From Streptomyces sp. NBC_00572 (GTDB taxonomy: Bacteria > Actinomycetota > Actinomycetes > Streptomycetales > Streptomycetaceae): 64,000 bases of DNA. Both the position numbers and the translations under genes were made by a program. The notes under the pieces were generated by a model that was given only the letters and a program-made list of their open reading frames with translations, had not been told where the DNA came from and searched no databases. Below are positions 1 to 7,339 of the stretch, piece after piece (within the stretch, counting starts at the first letter, position 1; each line of letters starts with the position of its first letter). Location: assembly GCF_026341815.1 (NCBI RefSeq), contig NZ_JAPENX010000001.1, positions 4,278,001 through 4,342,000 of the forward strand, written 5' to 3'.

Positions 1-1
1 C

Positions 2-973
2 AAGCAGTGGGACGGTGCCACCCGGATCGACTGGGACCTGGAGGTCGACCCGTACGACCCCCTCGGCACACCCGACGACGTCCTGACCCTCCACGGCACC
101 CGCCACTGGGCCCTGATGACGGAGAAGGACAAGGGCGACCTGCGCCGGCACTACGCCTCCTGGCAGTTCAGCCAGTTCCTCCACGGCGAGCAGGGCGCCA
201 TGGTCTGCGCCGCCCGGATCGTCGAGTCGGTCCCCGACCTGGACGCCAAGTTCTACTCGGCCACCCAGACCATGGACGAGGCCCGGCACGCCGAGATCTA
301 CGGCCGCTTCCTGCACGACAAGATCGGCATGCTCTACCCGATCAACGACAACCTGCAGAGCCTGCTCGACGACACCCTGCGCGACTCCCGCTGGGACATG
401 CCCTACCTCGGCATGCAGGTCCTCATCGAGGGCCTCGCCCTCGCCGCCTTCGGCATGATCCGCGACACCACCGACAAGCCGCTGCCCAAGCAGATCCTCG
501 CGTACGTGATGCAGGACGAGGCGCGGCACGTGGCCTTCGGACGGATGGCCCTGCGCGACTACTACGGGCAGTTGTCGGACGCCGAACTCCGCGAGCGCGA
601 GGAGTTCGTGATCGAGGGCTGCTATCTGATGCGCGACCGGCTGCGCGGCGTCGAGGTCCTGGAGAACTTCGGCATCCGGCGGAAGGAGGCGGAGGAGCTG
701 AGCGAGCGCAACGAGTTCCTGCATCTCTTCCGCAAGCTGCTCTTCAGCCGCATCGTCCCCTGCGTCAAGGACATCGGACTCTGGGGCCCACGCCTCCAGA
801 AGGCCTACCTCGACATGGGCGTCTTCGATCTCGGCGACTCCAACCTCGACCTGCTGATGACCCAGGACGAGGAGATCGCGGAGGCCCTGGACCGCGAGCG
901 CTTCGCCAAGGAGGAGCGGGAGCGGGTGGCGGAGGTCGGCGAAGCCATCGCGGCGGGCGCGGCGGAGGAGTAG
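2..973 (+). CDS. Ferritin-like diiron protein, 5' end outside window
   Basis: The reading frame is open from base 2, so the gene starts upstream of the window; an internal ATG at 116 would remove residues that continue naturally in frame. The visible 323 residues are mostly helical and carry the carboxylate/histidine pattern of ferritin-like or ribonucleotide-reductase-like diiron proteins: a Glu in HGEQGAMV, then DEARHAE, a further Glu in the next helix, and DEARHVAFG. Such proteins bind two irons inside a four-helix bundle and act as oxidases or oxygenases; the substrate cannot be read from sequence. The C-terminus is Glu/Ala rich. It ends at 973, about 65 bp before the next gene on the same strand. 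Confidence 0.8.
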   Translation, partial: KQWDGATRIDWDLEVDPYDPLGTPDDVLTLHGTRHWALMTEKDKGDLRRHYASWQFSQFLHGEQGAMVCAARIVESVPDLDAKFYSATQTMDEARHAEIYGRFLHDKIGMLYPINDNLQSLLDDTLRDSRWDMPYLGMQVLIEGLALAAFGMIRDTTDKPLPKQILAYVMQDEARHVAFGRMALRDYYGQLSDAELREREEFVIEGCYLMRDRLRGVEVLENFGIRRKEAEELSERNEFLHLFRKLLFSRIVPCVKDIGLWGPRLQKAYLDMGVFDLGDSNLDLLMTQDEEIAEALDRERFAKEERERVAEVGEAIAAGAAEE

Positions 974-1037
974 GCGGGCGAACGGAGCTCGCGACCCGGA
1001 AGAAGGGATGTCACACCGGTGACGTAGCGTGCCCGTC

Positions 1038-1868
1038 ATGACCATGCCGCCCTCGCCGAGCCAGCCTCCCCACAACCCGTACGGCGGGCCCGTACCGCCC
1101 CCGCAGCAGCCCGGGGCGTTCGGGGCTCCGCAGGGCTTCCCCCCGCAGGGTGTTCCGCCGCACGGTGTTCCGCCTCAGTACCCGGGGCCGGGCGCCGGCG
1201 CCTGGGGGCAGCCGCCCATGGGGCCGCCGCCGAAGAAGAAGTTGTCGGCCGGGGCGATCGTCGCCATCGTCCTCGGATCCCTGGTCCTGGTCGGCGGTCT
1301 CGGTTACGGGGTGAAGGCCGGGCTCGACGGCGCCGGCGTCACCGGCCCCTTCCCGGAGGCGACGCACAAGCTCGTCGTCCCGCAGACGCTCCTCGACGGC
1401 GAGTTCACCCGGGTCGCCGACCTCTCCGAGACCCAGGGCAAGGAGATCGAGGACGCCCCCGACCTCACCGTGAAGGACGCCAAGGCGGCGGTCGGGCAGT
1501 ACAGCGGCAAGGACGAGTCCGCCCTCGTCGTCTCCGGAATGTACGGACGCATCAAGAACGGCGAGGCCACCCGCGCGTCCATCCTCAGGGGCGCGGCCAC
1601 GGAGAAGGACTCCACGCTCGTCGTCCGTCCCAAGGACTTCACCCCCGCCGGGTACGGCGTGACCGTCAGATGCCAGGTCACCACGTCGAAGGACACCCTC
1701 GGCACGACCACGCTCCCCATGTGCGCCTGGGGCGACGACAACACGGCGGCCGCCGTGGCCCTGGTCACCACCGAGTCGGCCACCACCGACCCGGCGGACA
1801 TCGACCTGGCCGAGCTGGCCGAGACCACGGCCAAGATCCGCGCGGAGATCCGCAAGCCGATCGGCTGA
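1038..1868 (+). CDS. Membrane-anchored protein with Pro-rich N-terminus, unknown function
   Basis: A 276-residue protein. Residues 1-65 are rich in Pro, Gly and Gln (repeats like PPQGVPPHGVPP) and probably cytoplasmic; a KKK stop precedes one membrane segment (AGAIVAIVLGSLVLVGGLGYG). The remaining ~180 residues should be extracytoplasmic and match no domain I can name. I chose ATG 1038 over GTG 1029 because a -10-like TAGCGT (1025-1030) lies seven bases before the ATG, as in leaderless transcripts, and no Shine-Dalgarno sequence is placed for either. Proteins of this layout are common in Streptomyces, but the function is unknown. Confidence 0.75.
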   Translation: MTMPPSPSQPPHNPYGGPVPPPQQPGAFGAPQGFPPQGVPPHGVPPQYPGPGAGAWGQPPMGPPPKKKLSAGAIVAIVLGSLVLVGGLGYGVKAGLDGAGVTGPFPEATHKLVVPQTLLDGEFTRVADLSETQGKEIEDAPDLTVKDAKAAVGQYSGKDESALVVSGMYGRIKNGEATRASILRGAATEKDSTLVVRPKDFTPAGYGVTVRCQVTTSKDTLGTTTLPMCAWGDDNTAAAVALVTTESATTDPADIDLAELAETTAKIRAEIRKPIG

Positions 1869-1904
1869 CCCTTCCGGGCGCGCCGGGGGCGGCACCGGAA
1901 GGCG

Positions 1905-3380
1905 CTACCCCCGGGCCTCCGCCTCCAGCCGCAGCGCCTCCTCCATCACCGACTTCGCGATCGGGGCCGCGCTGCCACCCCCGCTGATGTCCGTACGGGA
2001 GGCCTCCGCGTCCTCGACGACCACCGCCACCGCGACCGCCGGCTGGGCCGCGTCCTCGGCCTGGGCCCAGGCGATGAACCAGGCGTACGGGGTGCCGGTG
2101 TTACCGAATCCGTGCTGGGCCGTGCCCGTCTTGCCGCCGACCCGGGCCCCGGGGATCGCCGCGTTCGTCCCCGTACCGTCCTCGACGGCCTTCACCATCA
2201 GCCGCTGGAGCTGCATCGCCGTCGAGGGGCTCATCGCCTGCCGGTAACTGCGGCGGCCCGTACGGTCGATCGCCGTCCCGCCCGAGGTCGTCGTGCGCTC
2301 GACGAGGTACGGGTGGGCGATCTCGCCGTTGTTGGCGACCGCCGACGCCACCATCGCCATCTGGAGCGGTGTCGCCGTCGTGTCGAACTGCCCGATCGAG
2401 GAGAGCGCCAGCTGGTCCGGGCTCATCTCCCGGTCGAAGTTGGACTTCGCCACCCAGGACGGCACCCGCAGCCCCGTGTCGTTGAAGCCGAAGCTCTCCA
2501 CCGTGTCGAGCATCCCGTCCAGGCCGACCTCCACCCCGAGGCCGGCCATCACGGTGTTGCACGACCACTGGATCGCGTACGCGAGGGACGCGTCGGCGCA
2601 GCCCGTCGCCTCGTTCGGCAGCACCTGGCGGGTGCCGGGCAGCATGAAGGGGTCCGGGGTGTCCGTCGGCGCGTCCACGTCCCGCACCGCCCCCGCGTCG
2701 AGCGCCGCCGCGGCCGTCACGATCTTGAACGTGGAACCCGGCGGGTACGTCTGCCGCAGCGCCCGGTTCAGCATCGGCTGGTTCGGAGAGGTGTTGAGCC
2801 GCTTCCAGGCGTCCGTGACCGACCGCCCCGTACCGGAGAGGACCCCCGGGTCGTACGAGGGCGAGCTGACCAGCGCCAGGACCCGGCCGCTGTACGGCTC
2901 GACCGCGACGACCGCGCCCCGTTTCCCGTCGAGCCCCCGGAAGGCCGCCTCCTGCATCGAGGAGCGGATCGTCGTCACGACGTCACCGCCGGGCTGCCGG
3001 CGCCGGGTGAGGTCGTTCCAGAGGGGCAGTGGCGCCAGCATCGGATCGGTGCCGGCCAGGATCGCGTCCTCGGCGTGCTCGACGAGGGTCGTGCCGTACG
3101 TCTGCGAGGAGTAGCCGGTCAGTGGCGCGTACAACGGCCCCTGGGGGTAGGTCCGTTCCCAGCGCAGCTGCTGCCCGCTGTCCCGGGAGCCCGTCACCGG
3201 CTTCCCGTCGACGACGATCTCGCCGCGCGGCTGCGCGTAGCGGCTGATCGCGATCCGCCGGTTGGCCGGGTTGTCGTCGAGCGACTCGGCCTCGAAGACC
3301 ATCACGCGCGCGGAGTTGACGAGCAGCGCCACGAGGAGGACGAGACAGAGCGCGGCGGCCCGCCGGGCGTACCGGATCAT
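1905..3380 (-). CDS. pbpA: Class B penicillin-binding protein (peptidoglycan transpeptidase)
   Basis: A 491-residue protein with one N-terminal membrane anchor (LCLVLLVALLVNSARVMV), a dimerisation/pedestal region and a C-terminal transpeptidase domain. The three penicillin-binding motifs are visible: SxxK in GSTFKI (nucleophilic Ser), SxN in WSCNT and KTG in GGKTGTAQHG. It should cross-link peptidoglycan outside the membrane together with the SEDS glycosyltransferase encoded just upstream. The start ATG overlaps the stop of an 11-codon mini-ORF (ATGA), the second of two between this gene and the ftsW/rodA gene. The symbol follows common use for PBP2-type genes next to rodA; several paralogues exist in Streptomyces. 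Confidence 0.93.
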   Translation of the reverse strand: MIRYARRAAALCLVLLVALLVNSARVMVFEAESLDDNPANRRIAISRYAQPRGEIVVDGKPVTGSRDSGQQLRWERTYPQGPLYAPLTGYSSQTYGTTLVEHAEDAILAGTDPMLAPLPLWNDLTRRRQPGGDVVTTIRSSMQEAAFRGLDGKRGAVVAVEPYSGRVLALVSSPSYDPGVLSGTGRSVTDAWKRLNTSPNQPMLNRALRQTYPPGSTFKIVTAAAALDAGAVRDVDAPTDTPDPFMLPGTRQVLPNEATGCADASLAYAIQWSCNTVMAGLGVEVGLDGMLDTVESFGFNDTGLRVPSWVAKSNFDREMSPDQLALSSIGQFDTTATPLQMAMVASAVANNGEIAHPYLVERTTTSGGTAIDRTGRRSYRQAMSPSTAMQLQRLMVKAVEDGTGTNAAIPGARVGGKTGTAQHGFGNTGTPYAWFIAWAQAEDAAQPAVAVAVVVEDAEASRTDISGGGSAAPIAKSVMEEALRLEAEARG

Positions 3381-3412
3381 CTGGTTCCCCCCGGGGCGTA
3401 CAGCCGGATCAC
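3377..3412 (-). CDS. 11-codon mini-ORF 2 between ftsW/rodA-like and pbp genes
   Basis: GTG at 3412, eleven codons (VIRLYAPGGTR), stop overlapping the PBP start as ATGA. A run of G followed by GAACC lies just before the next start and can act as its ribosome site. Its own start overlaps the stop of mini-ORF 1 as GTGA. It is one unit of a 32-bp tandem duplication whose third, diverged copy is the PBP start itself. It is likely a termination-reinitiation step rather than a functional peptide. Confidence 0.5.
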   Translation of the reverse strand: MIRLYAPGGTR

Positions 3413-3444
3413 GTGGTTCCCCCCACGTCGTACGGTCGGATCAC
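3409..3444 (-). CDS. 11-codon mini-ORF 1 between ftsW/rodA-like and pbp genes
   Basis: GTG at 3444 overlaps the stop of the SEDS gene (GTGA). Eleven codons (VIRPYDVGGTT) end in TGA, which overlaps the GTG of mini-ORF 2. The reading frames of the SEDS gene, both mini-ORFs and the PBP are thus linked by three successive four-base overlaps. Whether the peptide is made is unknown. Confidence 0.5.
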   Translation of the reverse strand: MIRPYDVGGTT

Positions 3445-4820
3445 GAGGCCCCCTCCTTCACCGGCGCGAGCGTCCCCGTGTCGGCGTCGTCCGGTTGCGG
3501 TGCGCGCGCCGAGTCGCTGACGCGGATGAGGAGCGCCACGATCACCCAGTTGGTGACGACCGACGAACCTCCCTGCGCCAGGAACGGCATCGCCATGCCG
3601 GTCAGTGGGATCAGACCCATCACCCCGCCCGCGATCACGAAGACCTGGAGCGCCACGATCGAGGCGAGCCCGATCGCGAGGAGCCGCCCGAAGGGGTCCC
3701 GCAGCGACAGACCGGCGCGGTAGCCGCGGGCGACGAGGAGCGCGTACAGCAGGAAGAGCGCGGTCAGGCCGACGAGCCCCAGCTCCTCGCCGGCCGTGGC
3801 CAGGATGAAGTCGGACTTGGCGGCGAAGCCGATGAGGACGGAATGGCCGAGACCGAGCCCCGAGCCGAGCATCCCCCCGGCGGCGAAGGCGAACAGCGAC
3901 TGTGCGAGCTGCCCCGGCCCGTCCCCGGCCCGGATCGAGGCGAAGGGGTCGAGCCAGTCCTGCACCCGACTGTGGACGTGCGGTTCGAGCGAGCCCACGA
4001 GGAAGGCCCCGGCGGAGGCGAGGACGAGCCCCACCGCGATCCAGCCGGTCCGGCCGGTCGCCACGTACAGCATGATCACGAAGAGGCCGAAGAAGAGCAG
4101 CGAGGTGCCCAGGTCCCGTTCGAGGACGAGCACGCCGACGCTCAGCAGCCAGATCGCCACGATCGGCCCGAGCACCCGCCCGGTCGGGAACTGGAAAATC
4201 CAGATCCGTCGGCCGGTGTACGCGAGCGCGTTGCGGTTCGCGGCGAGGTACGCGGCGAAGTAGACCGCGAGCAGGATCTTGGCGAACTCGCCCGGCTGGA
4301 AGGAGAGACCGCCGATCCGGATCCAGATCTTGGCGCCGTTCACGGCCGGGAAGAAGATCGGCAGGATCATCAGGGCGAGCGCGGCGGCCACCGACACGTA
4401 CGCGTAGCCCTGGAGCGCGCGATGGTCGCGGAGCAGCAGCACGACCACGATGAACAGCGCCACCCCGAGCGTCGACCAGACCAGCTGCGTCGCCGCCGCG
4501 TGGTCGTTCGGCGTCTCCAGGTCGAGGCGGTAGATCAGCACCAGGCCGAGGCCGTTCAGCAGGACCGCGATCGGCAGCAGCAGCGGATCGGCGTACGGGG
4601 CGCGGAACCGGACCGCGAGATGGGCGACGAGCGCGAGCAGACCGAGTCCGGCCCCGTAGCGGGCGGCGTCCGGCGGTACGGCCCCGCTGCGGGCGAGGCC
4701 GACCTCGGCGTAGCCGTAGACGGAGATGAGGACGGCGCAGACCAGGAGGGAGAGTTCCACGCCGCGCCGCTTCGGCATGCGTACCCCGGGCGGGGGAGCG
4801 TCCGTGCGCGGTGCGGTCAT
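3441..4820 (-). CDS. SEDS-family (FtsW/RodA/SpoVE) peptidoglycan glycosyltransferase
   Basis: A 459-residue polytopic protein with about ten membrane segments and the typical SEDS stretches: LEPHVHSRVQDWLDPF in the large outer loop, QSLFAFAAGGMLGSGLGLG, DFILATAGEELGLVG (the conserved Glu region) and MPFLAQGGSSVV. It should polymerise lipid II with the PBP encoded downstream. ATG 4820 is preferred because a -10 box TACGTT (4827-4832) lies six bases before it and a GGGACA -35 sits 17 bp further, implying a leaderless mRNA. It could serve elongation, division or sporulation; Streptomyces has several paralogues, so no symbol is given. Confidence 0.92.
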   Translation of the reverse strand: MTAPRTDAPPPGVRMPKRRGVELSLLVCAVLISVYGYAEVGLARSGAVPPDAARYGAGLGLLALVAHLAVRFRAPYADPLLLPIAVLLNGLGLVLIYRLDLETPNDHAAATQLVWSTLGVALFIVVVLLLRDHRALQGYAYVSVAAALALMILPIFFPAVNGAKIWIRIGGLSFQPGEFAKILLAVYFAAYLAANRNALAYTGRRIWIFQFPTGRVLGPIVAIWLLSVGVLVLERDLGTSLLFFGLFVIMLYVATGRTGWIAVGLVLASAGAFLVGSLEPHVHSRVQDWLDPFASIRAGDGPGQLAQSLFAFAAGGMLGSGLGLGHSVLIGFAAKSDFILATAGEELGLVGLTALFLLYALLVARGYRAGLSLRDPFGRLLAIGLASIVALQVFVIAGGVMGLIPLTGMAMPFLAQGGSSVVTNWVIVALLIRVSDSARAPQPDDADTGTLAPVKEGAS

Positions 4821-4826
4821 GGCCGC

Positions 4827-4855
4827 AACGTAGCAAGCGGTATGCCCTATGTCCC
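4827..4855 (-). promoter_or_regulatory. Putative leaderless promoter of the SEDS gene
   Basis: On the minus strand GGGACA (4855-4850), a 17-bp spacer and TACGTT (4832-4827) are followed after six bases by ATG 4820. This fits a HrdB-type promoter with transcription starting at or next to the start codon. Confidence 0.5.
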
Positions 4856-4884
4856 TTTTGTGTGACGGTGTGCCGTGGCGCGCC

Positions 4885-6156
4885 TCAGTCCTCGGGTGCC
4901 GCGTCCGTGAAGCGCACGTACTCGGGCAGCCGCAGCCGCGCCTCGGCGCCACCCCCTTCGGCACCGGTGAAGAGCAGCTCGGCGCCGATCACCTCCGCCT
5001 GCCCCACCGCGATCGTCAGCCCCAGGCCGTGCCCCTTGCCGCCGCTCTCGGTACGGAACCGCTGCGGCCCCGACTCCAGGAGGTACGCCGGATAGCCGGG
5101 CCCGTGGTCCCGCACGGACACCACCGGCCCGTCCACCGTCAGGACCACCGGCGGGGCACCGTGCTTGTGCGCGTTCGCGATCAGATTGCCGAGCACCCGC
5201 TCCAGGCGCCGACGATCCGTCTCCACCGTCGCGTCCCGGACGACCCGCACCTCCGTCTCCGTGCCCGAGGCGCGCACCACCCGCTCGGCGAGCGGACCGA
5301 GCTCGTGCACGGCCAGGTCGACGGTCTCGTTGCGGGCGTCGAGCCGCGAGATCTCCAGGAGGTCCTCGGTGAGCCCGCGCATCGCCCGCACCCGGTCCCG
5401 TACGAGCTCCGAGGGGCGGCCCTCCGGCAGCAGCTCGGCCGCCGCCGAGAGCCCGGTGAGCGGGGTCCGCAGCTCGTGCGCCACGTCGGCGGTGAACCGC
5501 TGCTCGCTCTGCAGCTTGCTCTGCAGCGAGGACGCCATCGTGTCGAGCGCCCCGGACACCGTGGCCACCTCGTCCTGCGGGCGCGAGGGGTCCTTCGTCC
5601 GGGGGTCGTCCACACGCGCGTCGAGGTCACCGGCGCTGATCCGGCGGGCCACCTGGGCGGTGAGGTGCAGCCTCCGGGTGACCCGGGTGACGGCGAAGGC
5701 GCCGACGAGCAGGGTCGCCCCGATCGCGAGGACGGAGGAGCCGAGGATCGAGCGGTCGAGCGCGTCGATCGTCTCGGCGCTCTGCGTGTAGTCGACGCGT
5801 ACGGCGAGGGCGCGGCCGTCCGCCGGGCCCGCCGCCCACATCGTCGGCCGCCCCCGGTCGTCGGCGACGACCGTGCCGCGCTCGCCCCCGACGGCGAGCG
5901 CCCGGAGGGAGTCGGGGAGCCCGGGCGGGTCGACCCCGGCGAACCGGGGGAGCGGCTCGCCGGCCTCGTAGAGCCGGGTGACGTCGGTGAGCCGCGCGAG
6001 GGCCTTCTCGCGGGAGTCGTCGACGGTCTGGCCGGTCACCGACACGTGGACGAGGATGCCGAGCAACGCGGCGAGGGCGCAGCACATCACCCCGATGAAG
6101 ACCGCGGCCTTCCAGGTGAGGGTCGCGGTCCAGGCGGGCAGCCGGGGCGCCCTCAC
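4885..6156 (-). CDS. Two-component sensor histidine kinase, no partner regulator nearby
   Basis: A 423-residue kinase. A first membrane segment (AVFIGVMCCALAALLGILVHVSV) is followed by a ~120-residue outer sensor loop, a second segment, a HAMP linker (RRISAGDLDARV), a HisKA domain with phospho-acceptor His in AHELRTPLTGL, and an HATPase domain with N-box (NLIANAHKHG), G1 (VRDHGPGYP) and G2 (GKGHGLGLTI). GTG 6156 was chosen because it overlaps the stop of the upstream lipoprotein gene as GTGA, so the two are translationally coupled. The lipoprotein may shape its signal input, as proposed for CseA with CseC; that parallel is inference. No response regulator gene lies within several kilobases. 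Confidence 0.88.
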   Translation of the reverse strand: MRAPRLPAWTATLTWKAAVFIGVMCCALAALLGILVHVSVTGQTVDDSREKALARLTDVTRLYEAGEPLPRFAGVDPPGLPDSLRALAVGGERGTVVADDRGRPTMWAAGPADGRALAVRVDYTQSAETIDALDRSILGSSVLAIGATLLVGAFAVTRVTRRLHLTAQVARRISAGDLDARVDDPRTKDPSRPQDEVATVSGALDTMASSLQSKLQSEQRFTADVAHELRTPLTGLSAAAELLPEGRPSELVRDRVRAMRGLTEDLLEISRLDARNETVDLAVHELGPLAERVVRASGTETEVRVVRDATVETDRRRLERVLGNLIANAHKHGAPPVVLTVDGPVVSVRDHGPGYPAYLLESGPQRFRTESGGKGHGLGLTIAVGQAEVIGAELLFTGAEGGGAEARLRLPEYVRFTDAAPED

Positions 6157-7001
6157 GGGCTCGGCCTGGCGGGGACGGGCAGGGGAACGGTCGCGTTCGG
6201 GGGAGTGACCCCGTCCACGGGCACGTCCGGGAGCGCGGGCGCGTCCGTGGGTGCCGGGGCCGGCGTGGGAGTGGGCGTGGGCGTCGGGCTGACCAGGCGG
6301 GGCGCGGGCGCGGTCGACGGCCCGCTGCCACCGGGCTTCACCCGGACGATCTCGTCCCGGGTGGGCAGCATGCTGTGCTGCTGCTCGTCCCAGGACCAGG
6401 CGGTGCGGTACTCGTATCCGGGGATGCCCGCCGAGCTGACCCGCATGATCAGGTCCCGGCCGGCCAGCTCCACGCTGATGACCTGGTCGACGGTGGACAT
6501 GATGCGGGTGAGCCCGCCGTTCTCGGCGAGGTAGACCCGGACGCCGACCTGCTGGTCCGGCATGCGGATCCCGACGATCAGCTCGTCCCGGCCGTTGCCG
6601 GTCAGGTCGCGGTAGTACGGCCGCATGACCGGACAGGCGGCGGGCGCGGTGCCGCAGGCCCGGATGGCGCGGGCGGTCTCCTCGTAGAGCCCGTCGCCGC
6701 CGCTGTACGTGTCGGGGTGGGCGCGCACCTCGGCTTCGACGACCGCGACGGCGTCGACGGAGCGGACGTCGTTGTCGGAGACCTTGATGCCGGGGACCCG
6801 CTCGGTGTCGGACTCCCCGTAGTCGATCGGCGGATCCGTGGCGGGCGGCAGATCGGGCCAGAGCCGCACGGGGCCGACCGCGGTGGGCGCGACCCCGGCG
6901 CTCTTGAGCCCGCCCTCGCCGCCACCGCCGCAGCCGACGACGCCGCCGAGTACGAGGGCACACAGGACACCGGCGGCGAGCTGCACTCCGCGCGGTCTCA
7001 C
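6153..7001 (-). CDS. Lipoprotein coupled to the sensor kinase
   Basis: A 282-residue secreted lipoprotein. The signal peptide ends in the lipobox LGGVVGC, followed by a Gly-rich linker. The mature part has a stretch resembling FG-GAP/VCBS-type repeats (DLTGNGRDELIVGIR, then WSWDEQQHSMLPTRDEIV) and a Pro/Thr-rich C-terminal tail. Start GTG 7001 follows a strong GAGGAG ribosome site. Its stop overlaps the kinase start, so it probably works with the kinase at the outer membrane face. The function is otherwise unknown. Confidence 0.8.
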   Translation of the reverse strand: MRPRGVQLAAGVLCALVLGGVVGCGGGGEGGLKSAGVAPTAVGPVRLWPDLPPATDPPIDYGESDTERVPGIKVSDNDVRSVDAVAVVEAEVRAHPDTYSGGDGLYEETARAIRACGTAPAACPVMRPYYRDLTGNGRDELIVGIRMPDQQVGVRVYLAENGGLTRIMSTVDQVISVELAGRDLIMRVSSAGIPGYEYRTAWSWDEQQHSMLPTRDEIVRVKPGGSGPSTAPAPRLVSPTPTPTPTPAPAPTDAPALPDVPVDGVTPPNATVPLPVPARPSP

Positions 7002-7188
7002 ACTGCTCCTCGTTCGGGTCGGTCGGGGCCGGGCGGTCGGCGCCCGGGCGGGCCCGGTCCGGGCCCGCTCCCAGTAGACCTTATTCGGAGAGAAGTCCTT
7101 TTTGTCCACTTGGGTGGCGGGCTCTGCCCACTCCCGCGGGCGGCCGGTGCGCGAACACCCGCTGTCCCACCGTTCCGGAACCACCGGC

Positions 7189-7333
7189 CCCACCGGCCCC
7201 ACCGGACCTACCGCCCGGAACCCGTCGGCCCACCCCTGGGGGGTGTCCGGCGCGGGGGCGGCCCGCTCCTGAGGGGGTGTCCCGGCACGCGGGTCGGCCC
7301 GCCGCCGAGGGGGTGTCCGGCGCGGGGGTCGGC
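7189..7333. repeat. Short GC-rich direct repeats in the gap between lipoprotein and HEAT gene
   Basis: The 338 bp between the divergently placed lipoprotein start (7001) and HEAT-gene end (7340) has no gene. It holds three CCCCACCGG-type repeats (about 7189-7216) and three copies of GGGGGTGTCC followed by GGCGCG-like sequence (about 7239, 7273 and 7309). No perfect terminator was found. Confidence 0.5.
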
Positions 7334-7339
7334 GCGACC

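Larger units (their letters stand above)
3367..3444 (-). repeat. 32-bp tandem repeat duplicating a translation start
   Basis: Units 3413-3444 and 3381-3412 are aligned 32-bp repeats; 3367-3380 (the PBP start region) is a partial third. Each unit holds, on the minus strand, RTGATCCG at the start codon and a GGGGGGAACC ribosome-site-like block at its end. Because 32 is not a multiple of three, each duplication makes a new short ORF that closes exactly over the next start. Confidence 0.8.

Noticed and set aside
2112..4865. Very long open frame (about 917 codons) on the plus strand opposite the PBP and SEDS genes
   Set aside because: It is a shadow of high-GC codon bias. The translation is Arg/Gly/Asp-rich without domains, while the minus strand gives clear PBP and SEDS motifs.
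4849..6534. 561-codon plus-strand frame over the sensor kinase
   Set aside because: Low-complexity composition and no motif; the minus strand encodes a complete kinase.
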